In this document: piece after piece, positions 56,846 to 64,000 of the stretch
Position numbering within the stretch: the first letter of the stretch is position 1
Layout: each line of letters starts with the position of its first letter
Assembly (NCBI GenBank): GCA_948567375.1
Contig: OX419759.1
Coordinates: 19,560,744 to 19,624,743, forward strand
DNA from: Lunularia cruciata
Taxonomy: Eukaryota; Streptophyta; Marchantiopsida; Lunulariales; Lunulariaceae
Length of the DNA stretch: 64,000 nucleotides
Direction: 5' to 3'
Made by a program: the position numbers and the translations under genes
Notes under the pieces: generated by a model
What the model was told of the DNA's origin: nothing
The model's input: the letters and a program-made list of their open reading frames with translations, nothing else
Databases searched by the model: none

Positions 56846-57565
56846 GTTATAGTGGATCTAACCAAATCAAGATTGCACCAGAGCATCAACAACTCACCAC
56901 TTTCACCACACCTTGGGAACTTACACTTTCAAGGTCATGCCTTTTGGGCTTTGCAGTGCTCTAGCCACATTCCAACAGTTCATGAACAAGGTATTTGAAC
57001 CTTTCATTGGGAAATTTGTGAGAGACTTCATTGATGAATTCTGTGTCTATGGGAGCAAGGAGGAGCACTTTGAGCACCTAATGAAGGTCTTGCAATGCTT
57101 GGATGAGACAAATGCATCACTCAACCCAGAGAAGTACATTTTTGGATGTGAAGAAGGTTTACTTTGGGGCACATCATTTCCAAGGATGGAATAACGGTTG
57201 ATCCTAAGAAGGTGAGGAAAATCTAAGACCTTCCATTCCCTTCAAGCTTGACAAAGTTACACCAATTCTTGGGGATGGTTGGATATTATAGGAGGTTCAT
57301 CTTCTCATTTTCCAACAAGGCTTATGCATTGACCATCTACATGAAGAAGGGTGTAGATTACATGGTGATTTTGGAGGACAAATAGTCTCTCAAAGCTTTT
57401 GAGGAGCTCAAGCAATCCCTTGTTGTAGCTCCAATTCTTGCTAAACCTGATTGGAGTAAGCCTTTCATCCTCTACACTAATGCTTATAATGTAGCTATAG
57501 GATGCACTCTTAGTCATTAAGACCAAGATGGGCATGACCATCCAATAGCTTATGCTAGTAGGCAG
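56846..57565 (+). pseudogene. Reverse transcriptase and start of RNase H of B3
   Basis: The fusion begins in the RT palm (NNSPLSPHLG frame, then GTYTFKVMPFGLCSALATF). The catalytic motif reads FIDEF, so the second Asp is Glu. KYIFGCEEGLLWG ends at a frameshift near 57170, and later parts (WSKPFILYT, Asn for the RNase H Asp) are in another frame with stops. Confidence 0.85.
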
Positions 57566-58144
57566 ATGGTTTTAGCAAAGAAGAACTACTCTATCACAAA
57601 GAGAGAAGGGTTGGCAGTGATCTTTGGTCTCAAGAAGTTTAGACACTTCTTGATTGGAGGGAAAGCCACCATTGTCACAAATCACAAGACTTTGAAGTAC
57701 ATCTTCAACAAGCCTAATGGTGAAGGAAGACTAGCAAGGTGGATGATACTCTTGTCTAAGTATGACTACACCATTGAGGATAGGCCGGGAAAGAAACATG
57801 CAAAAGTTGATTTGTTATCTAGGGCCTATGATCATGATGGAGATGAGCCAGTGGATGATTCCTTCTTGAATGAGGAGCTCATGAAAATCTCAATCACTCA
57901 AGAGGTTCCAATGGAGTATAAGGAGATTGTGGATTTTGTGACAAGAGGTAATTATCCAAAAGGGATCCATGGTAGGGAGAAGAAGGCCCTTGCAGCAAGA
58001 TCTAGACCTTACACAATGGTGGAGGATATTCTTTTTCACCAAGGAGCAGATGGTCTACTTAGAAGAGCAATGGGTAAGGAAGAGTCTATCTTACTCATTA
58101 AGGAGTTTCATGAAGGTTTAGTGTGTGGAGAACACTTTGCATGA
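57566..58144 (+). pseudogene. RNase H end and integrase start of B3
   Basis: Open 192 codons: REGLAVIFGLKKFRHFLI and IFNKPNGEGRLARWMILL are RNase H. DRPGKKHAKVDLLSRAYD is the boundary. ARSRPYTMVEDILFHQGADG and IKEFHEGLVCGEHFA are the integrase N-terminus, with His residues of the zinc domain. The matching Cys pair (CKTCHVC) follows after a TGA at 58142-58144. Confidence 0.85.
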
Positions 58145-59175
58145 AAGGTGATTGCTTTCAAGATTCTAGATGCAGGTTACCATTGGAGAGGAATTTTCAA
58201 GGATTGTCTTGATAATTGCAAAACTTGTCATGTTTGTCAAGCTTTTGACAAAAAATCTACTTCCTCTCCACCACTTAGATCAATTCTATTGCTAGGACCT
58301 TTCTAGAAGTGGGGAATTGATTTTGTAGTTCCTCTCAATAGAACCCCAAGGAACAATCGGTACATTGTGGCAGTTATTGATTACCTTACTAAGTGGGTTG
58401 AGGCTAGACCATTGAGGGACAAAAATGAAGATGAAGTTGGTAGATTTCTATATGAACGCATTATTGCTAGGTTTGGATGCCCTTTGGAGTTGGTTTTTGA
58501 TAGAGGAGGAGAGTTTAGAGGAAGCATCACTACAGCCATGCTACGACATTTCACTATCACACATAGAGTAACTACCTCCTATAAGCCAAATTCCAATGGC
58601 TTGGCAGAGAGAACCAGTCAGACCTTGTGCATGATGTTGGCCAAAGATGCAGAAATGGAGGGGGCTAAACATCATTGGGACAAGAGGATTCATACAGTTT
58701 TGTGGGAGTATAGAACAACCATGAAGACTGCCATCGGGTATTCTCCATTTCAGTTGGTATATGGTATTGAGTCTACCTTACCTATTCACTTTGATCTTCC
58801 TACATTCCAAAGCATTCATAGGAAATTAAAGAAGGCACAAGGAGGTGATGCAGAGAAGTCAAGGAAGGATCAACTCATGGAGTTGGAAGAGGCAAGAGCA
58901 GTTGCTATGGTTTGAGTGGAGCAAGCCCAAAGGAAAAAAAAGGAGAGCTTTGACAAGAGACAAGGCAAGAAGAAGGTGGAGCTTTTCAAAGAAGGTGATT
59001 GAGTAATGTTGTTTGATTCCATTTGATTCAAGAGAGTGCAAAAGAAGTTTTTGCTTAAGTACTTTGGACCTTTCATAGTGGAAAAGGTGTGGGGCAATTA
59101 CACCTATGATCTCAAGGAGTTGGGAGGAAGGCACTTTGATAGGATTAACCATGATAAGTTAAAAATTGTACCATA
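58145..59175 (+). pseudogene. Integrase core and C-terminus of B3
   Basis: GIDFVVPLNRT (first Asp), PLELVFDRGGEFRGS with the second Asp intact at 58499-58501, and NSNGLAERTSQTLC (Glu) are all kept, with one 182-codon stretch open (58367-58915). A TGA at 58913-58915 and a few later stops break the C-terminal module (KYFGPFIVEKVWGNYTY). This is the best integrase core of the family in the window. Confidence 0.88.
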
Positions 59176-59231
59176 GAAGGTAGAGAGACCTTCACTTTGA
59201 GGACAAAGTGAAAACTTAGTCCGGGGGTAAA

Positions 59232-59919
59232 TGTAACACCCATTTGTGCATGTGTGTTATATTGTGATATTTTGCTTGGTATTACTAAGTACTTGAGAGA
59301 TATTATTTATATAGAGATAAAGGATGGTTCTACATTAATCATGATTAGCTAAAGTCAGTCATAGATAAGATAGAGTGGACCTTACTTTGGAGGAAGTAGA
59401 AAAGATGAGTACCACTATTTTGGATTCTAGTGTGTTGACTTGGTATTATTCCTAGGTGTTTGGCTTTGAGGAAAGAGTTGAGAACTCTTGGGCCTGCAAG
59501 CCTTTTTGTTTTGGATTCTTTAGTCCAAGGATAGCCCATATGAAGGAATCCTTGACTTAGTGGTTAGGTCAAGATAAGATCACATGCTTAGTGGAATATG
59601 CACATGTGAATGGATATTCCTTTCTACTTTTTGACTTTACTTGACTTTTAGTCTAGTAACTTCAGTTATTGCGGTAATTAGTAACTTTGGTACGTAACTA
59701 GTTTGCAAGTATATAAACAAGGGGTGAGGAAGTACTCATCATCCTTTCATTTGCAACTATCTCTCTCTCATTGAGTTCTCTAGTGAGCAATGTCTTGAGT
59801 CTTGGAGTGTTAGCCTTGGAGGAGTATGATGGAGTTGGGGTTCCTTGCCTTCTTAGTCCATGGTGCGCTATCATAATAGCCATCAAAGGTTCATCCTGAG
59901 TGAGAGATAGGCCGGCTCA
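59232..59919 (+). repeat. 3' LTR of B3 (688 bp)
   Basis: Starts TGTAACACCC after the purine-rich gtccgggggtaaa and ends ggccggctca. The LTR pair of B3 is nearly equal in length and differs at scattered positions. Confidence 0.92.
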
Positions 59920-59921
59920 GA

Positions 59922-60869
59922 GACCAAGGAAAGAATGAAAAGTTGAGAGACTACTCTGAGCGGTTCATGGCTCTTTTGAATCGAGTTCTAAAGCAATCCA
60001 TTGTGGTGGGTTACTTTGATGCCCAAGCCATTATCTAGTTCCTTGGCGGACTCTCACCAAAGATTCATATCTTTGCCAAGGAGAGGAATGTAACTTCCTT
60101 GGACAAAGTACTCAAACATGTCACTTGGTACGAGGAGGCTCTCTCTCACTTATCTAGCAATTGGGAAATTGGGAGATGAAAGACAAGAAGGAAAGCTTCT
60201 CACAGCACATCCTCTTCTTTGGAGGAATCCTCCACATCTTCTAGTTCTTCTTTGGAATCTGAAAAAGATTCAAAGCTCAGGAGAATACAAAGAAGAGAAG
60301 GAAAGAAGCCAATAACACCTCTAGAAAAGAAAACACAAAAGACAGATCAAAAGCTGGAGACTCTTATTAAAGAGTTTGTGGATTTCAACATCTAAATGAT
60401 TGGGGCCAAGGATTGAAGAAAGCTCCCGTCATTTGGTAGACCAAATGTATGGTGCACTGCATGTGGTAAATCTGGCCACGCTAATATGGAGTGTTTGATG
60501 CGCTTTGCATTTCCAATGCAACAAATTGATTGGGTTCCAAGTTGGGACTAAAGTGAGGAAGATGAGGTTGTGTACCAGATCCTGGAGATACAGCCACAGG
60601 CAAGCACATCATTTCAAGGTCCAAGGTATGGACCTAGGGAGTATAACAACAATACTTCCCCGCAAAGACTACTGATGGGTGGCCAAAATAGGCCTCAAAA
60701 TGTTGCATTGGGTGCTTGTTATAATTGTGGCTCGATGGGACATTGGTCTCCAAACTGTCCAGAGCCGAGACGGCAAATTGTGTACATCCCACTGTGCAAA
60801 AATTGTAAGGGATCAGGGCAAACTAGAAACCAGTGCTTGCAACTACCAAACCCAAAGCCGTTGGTATAA
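59922..60869 (+). pseudogene. Gag of element E with three zinc knuckles
   Basis: KNEKLRDYSERFMALLNRVL and FLGGLSPKIHIFAKERNVTS follow the pattern of retrotransposon Gag. Knuckle 1 is CTACGKSGHANMEC (60453-60494), knuckle 2 CYNCGSMGHWSPNC (60717-60758), knuckle 3 CKNCKGSGQTRNQC (60795-60836) with Gln in place of His, so it would bind zinc poorly. TAG and TGA stops lie at about 60036, 60178 and 60400 and there is at least one frame change. Three knuckles is more than the usual one or two in plant Ty3 elements. Confidence 0.8.
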
Positions 60870-61079
60870 TATGTACAAACCCTAGTTGAGAGTGTTGCGC
60901 TCCAGGAAAAAGGGGATGCCAATGTAAATTGTATAACACTTGGAGAGGAGAGGCCTCAAGAAGGTAGTCCGGCGTCCAAAGGAGAATGGCCAGACCTCAA
61001 AATTTTGAAAGTTGAGACACACTTGGGTAAGAAGAAGCATGATCCCAAAGAAGCAAGTACTACTTCTTTTTCCTCATGA

Positions 61080-62006
61080 AACACAAAGAGGTTGCATCCA
61101 AAAGCTATTCTTTTTGGTAAGGAAGAAAAGATTCTAGAAAAAGTCAAAGCCAAAGTTAAAGCCCTACAGAAGGAAATAAACAAAGCAATACAAAGAACTT
61201 GGGAGATGGGTTTGGAGGATAAGAAGATGGGTCTTCCTATTTTTTTGGCAGATATCAGATCCAAAGTGAAGGATTTGATCCAAGTTGGCCAACCCAAAGA
61301 ACATTGGGTTAAGACCGGCAGTACTCCAATCACCATCTTAAAGCACCCCAAAGTCCGATTTGAACAAGGAGAGGCTTTGGACCCAAAGACAAAGGTGAAG
61401 AAGATGAAGTTGGGAGGAGTCTCTCAATACAATATTGTGGCTGATTTGGCGTCTACAAGTGCTAACATCACATTTAAGCAATTTTGGGAAGACAACAAGC
61501 TATTTAAGAAGCAACTGAGTTTGGCCCTCAAGAAAGTAAGGGCGATGACCAAGAAAGACTTGCCTGCAATTTATCATATTGAATAAGAAGATTTGGGATC
61601 TCCCAAAGTGGACGTGATGATCCTAGGCTGCATGATCACATCCATACCCATTGATTTGGGGTCAAGTGTGAATGTCATGACAAAAGACATTGCACATCAA
61701 TTGGAGTATACGATGTTTGAACCAACATCCCAAATTCTGAAATTTGCAGATCAAACCAGGAGATGGCCTTTGGGCATGCTGTTGAATATTACTATGATCA
61801 TTGGAGGGGTGCCCTTCAAGTTAAAATACATTATGTTGCAACCAGTAGCCAAAACTGGTCACCCGCTCTTGATCAGAAGACCTTGGTTGTATAGCGCTCT
61901 GGTTATTGTGGATTGGCACCAAAAAAAGCTAAGATTCAAGGATACCTTGTCCAAAGATCAGAAGCTGGTGATGGTGAATTGGAAAAAGTTTCCTCACCTT
62001 AGGTGA
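61080..62006 (+). pseudogene. Nucleocapsid tail and retropepsin of element E
   Basis: 61092-61586 is a Lys-rich open stretch with no clear motif. In 61593-62006, CMITSIPIDLGSSVNVM has D-L-G at 61653-61661 where D-S-G would be, a single C-to-T change. HPLLIRRPWLYSA is a decayed LLGRPWL-like end. The domain arrangement fits a Gag-protease polyprotein. Confidence 0.72.
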
Positions 62007-62319
62007 AGATGGTGAATTGGACAAAGATGAATCCAAAGATTCATTGTCTTTGTCTTCAAGAGACTCCAAAGACAAAGTCCAAGTCAACTACTTGGAATGC
62101 TACAAGGTAGAGGTTGAGGACGAAGACCCTATGACATCGTCTTGGGTGAAAATGACTTGGAGGAAGGGGGTTTGATTGCAGTTTGACAGGGATTAAGCCG
62201 AGTAGGCCATGTTGAAGGAGTCATCAACCTTGATGACTATCAAGATGTTATCTTGACTGAAGGAAAAATCTTAGAATTTTTGAAGACAATCACTTTGGAG
62301 GAGTTTGCAGGATGCACTA
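62007..62319 (+). other. Rest of element E up to B5
   Basis: A weak continuation after the protease, with short open stretches (KILEFLKTITLEEFAGCT) but no domain. Cut by the B5 LTR. Confidence 0.4.
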
Positions 62320-63010
62320 TGAGCCGGCCTGTCTTTCACTCAGAATGAACCTCTGATGGCTATTATGGTAGCGCACCATGGACTAAGAAGGCAAGAAACC
62401 CCAACTCCATCATACTCCTCCAAGGGCTAACACTCCAAGACTCAAGACATTGCTCACTAGAGAACTCAATGAGAGAGAGATAGTTGCAAATGAAAGGATG
62501 ATGAGTACCTCCTCACTCCTTGTTTATATACTTGTGAAATAGTTACATACCAAAGTTACTAATTACCATAATAACTCAATTTACTAGACTAAAAGTCAAG
62601 TAAAGTCAAAAAGTAGAAAGGAATATCCATTCACATGGGTATATTCCCCTAAGCATGTGGTTTTATCTTGACCCAACCACTAAGTCAAGGATTCCTTCAC
62701 ATTGGCTATCCTTGGAATAAAGAAGAATCCAAAACAAAAAGGCTTGCGGGCCCAAGAGTTCTCAACTCTTTCCTCAGAGCCAAACACCTAGGAATAATAC
62801 CAAGTCAACACACTTAAATCCAAAATAGTGGTGCTCATCTTTTCTACTTCCTCTAAAGTAAGGTCCCCTCTATCTTAGCTATGACTAACTTTAGCTAACC
62901 ATGACTAATATAGAACCATCCTTTATCTCTATATAAATAATATCTCTTAAGTACTTGTAATACCAAGCTAAATATCACAATACCACACACATGCACAAAT
63001 GGGTGTTACA
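62320..63010 (-). repeat. 3' LTR of B5 (691 bp), minus strand
   Basis: On the minus strand it starts TGTAACACCC (63010 downward), right after the reverse complement of tttacccccc, and ends ggccggctca. It matches the other B LTRs across its length. Confidence 0.92.
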
Positions 63011-63058
63011 TTTACCCCCCGACTAAGTTTTCACTTTGTCCTCAAAGTGAAGGTCTCT

Positions 63059-64000
63059 CTACCTTCTATGGTACATCTTGAACTTATCATGGTTAATCCT
63101 AGCAAAGTGTCTTCCTCCCAACTCCTTGAGATCATAGGTGTAATTGCCCCACACCTTCTCCACTATGAAAGGTCCAAAGTACTTAGGCAAAAACTTCTTT
63201 TGCACTCTCTTGAATCGAATGGAATCAAACAACATTACCCAATCACCTTCTCTAAAAGTCTCCACCTTCTTCTTGCCTTGCCTCTTGTCATAGCTCTCCT
63301 TTTGTTTCCTTTGGGCTTGCTTCACTTGAACCATAGCAATTGCTCTTGCCTCTTCCAACTCCATGAGTTGATCCTTCCTTGACTTCTCTGCATCACCTCC
63401 TTGTGCTTTCTTCAATTTCCTATGAATGGTTTGGAAGGTATAAGGTAGATTCAATACCATACACCAATTGAAATGGAGAATATCTAGTAGAAGTCTTCAT
63501 GGTTGTCCTATACTCCCATAAAACTGCATGAATCCTCTTGTCCCAATGATGTTTAGCCCCCTCTATTTCTGCATCTTTCGCCAACATCATGCACAAGGTC
63601 TGATTGGTTCTCTCTGCCAAGCCATTGGAATTTGGCTTATAGGATATAGTTACTCTATGTGTGATAGAGAAATGTCGTAGCATAGCTATAGTAATGCTTC
63701 CTATAAACTCTCCTCCTCTATTAGAAACCAACTCCAAAGGGCATCCAAACTTAGTGATAATGCGTTCATAAAGAAATCTACCCACTTCATCTTCATTCTT
63801 GTCCCTCAATGGTCTAGCCTCAACCCACTTAGTAAGGTTATCAGTAACTACCACAATGTACCAATTGTTCCTTGGGGTTCTAGTAAGAAGACCTACAAAA
63901 TCAATTCCCCACTTCTCAAAAGGTCCAAGCAATGGAATTGATCTAAGTGGTGGAGTGGATGTAGACTTTCTAGCAAAAGCTTGACAAACATGACAAGTTT
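63059..64000 (-). pseudogene. Integrase of B5 (minus strand), partial
   Basis: From right to left: GIDFVGLLTRTPRN (first Asp), LELVSNRGGEFIGS with Asn for the second catalytic Asp (GAT to AAT), and NSNGLAERTNQTLC (Glu), then GDAEKSRKDQLMELEEARA, EGDWVMLFDSIRFKRV and GPFIVEKVWGNYTYDLKEL to MYHRR. One frameshift lies near 63440. Mostly open, so a rather young copy. Confidence 0.9.

Larger units (their letters stand above)
55208..59919 (+). mobile_element. Ty3/gypsy element B3, both LTRs present, internally deleted
   Basis: LTRs are at 55208-55896 and 59232-59919. The interior has a leader, a stub of the cysteine-rich ORF, then a direct jump to RT, followed by RNase H and integrase. Relative to B1, about 3.1 kb (cysteine-rich ORF end, gag, protease, RT start) is missing at about 56845. 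Flanks tgctc / gagac do not match, so the target duplication is not evident. Confidence 0.9.
59920..62319 (+). mobile_element. Fragment of a Ty3-type gag-protease element (family E)
   Basis: A Gag domain, three zinc knuckles, a long basic region and a retropepsin are in order on the plus strand. RT and later parts are absent because the minus-strand B5 element begins at 62320. The left side is cut by B3. The real boundaries are therefore unknown. Confidence 0.75.
62320..64000 (-). mobile_element. B-family element B5 (minus strand), 3' end only
   Basis: A 3' LTR (62320-63010) is followed, on the minus strand, by the end of the integrase. The rest lies beyond the window. Orientation is opposite to B1 and B3. 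Confidence 0.9.

Noticed and set aside
55208-59924. Target duplication of B3
   Set aside because: tgctc before and gagac after do not match. Nothing convincing with a shifted boundary.
1-64000. tRNA or rRNA genes
   Set aside because: No cloverleaf with matching arms or conserved rRNA blocks was seen. The tRNA-like signals are retroelement primer sites.

Overview
The window reads as plant nuclear DNA from a large, repeat-rich genome. Nearly all recognisable coding sequence belongs to decayed LTR retrotransposons (Ty3/gypsy and Ty1/copia) inserted into one another. The one probable host gene is a two-exon plant-type bHLH transcription factor gene at 32816-34780, with a GT-AG intron. I cannot name the species. 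The unusual Ty3-type elements make a non-angiosperm land plant plausible, but that is inference. Layout: (1) 1-4677 is the 3' part of a chromovirus (element A: gag, pol, chromodomain, 3' LTR). It is inserted in element 2. (2) Element 2 occupies 4678-9442 and 20185-about 21418, interrupted by a nested element. It encodes a retropepsin-like domain, then a DNMT3-like cytosine-C5 methyltransferase, then RT, RNase H and integrase, and ends in a PHD-type zinc finger. It is riddled with stops and frameshifts, but the methyltransferase and PHD signatures are readable in order. This is the most interesting object in the window. (3) Element B1 (9443-20184) is a Ty3/gypsy element sitting inside element 2. 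Its own 5' LTR is split by element C1 (9649-13430). (4) 21419-25726 holds a repeat of the element-2 LTR start, a decayed chromovirus (D) and element C2. (5) 25727-30780 is AT-rich, ancient repeat debris. (6) 30781-38340 is an island of different base texture that carries the bHLH gene and is free of recognisable transposons. (7) 38430-49206 is a Ty1/copia mosaic, mostly on the minus strand, carrying a B-family solo LTR that itself carries C3. (8) 49207-55207 holds C4, an AT microsatellite and unassigned sequence. (9) 55208-59919 is element B3, which has both LTRs and an internal deletion. (10) 59920-62319 is a gag-protease fragment of family E with three zinc knuckles. (11) 62320-64000 is the 3' end of a minus-strand B element that runs off the window. 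How the pieces relate: almost everything is a fossil. Insertion order can be read from the nesting: element 2, then A and B1 into it, then C1 into B1; copia, then the B solo LTR, then C3. The C family (four copies with TG...CA ends and 5-bp target duplications) encodes a long coiled-coil protein but shows no flanking LTR pair. It may be solo copies of a very long LTR. Element 2 combines a predicted DNA-methylation writer with a predicted chromatin reader in one retroelement. Most of its nonsense codons are TAG or TGA, which fits C-to-T decay of methylated DNA. No stretch other than the bHLH gene is proposed as a working host gene.
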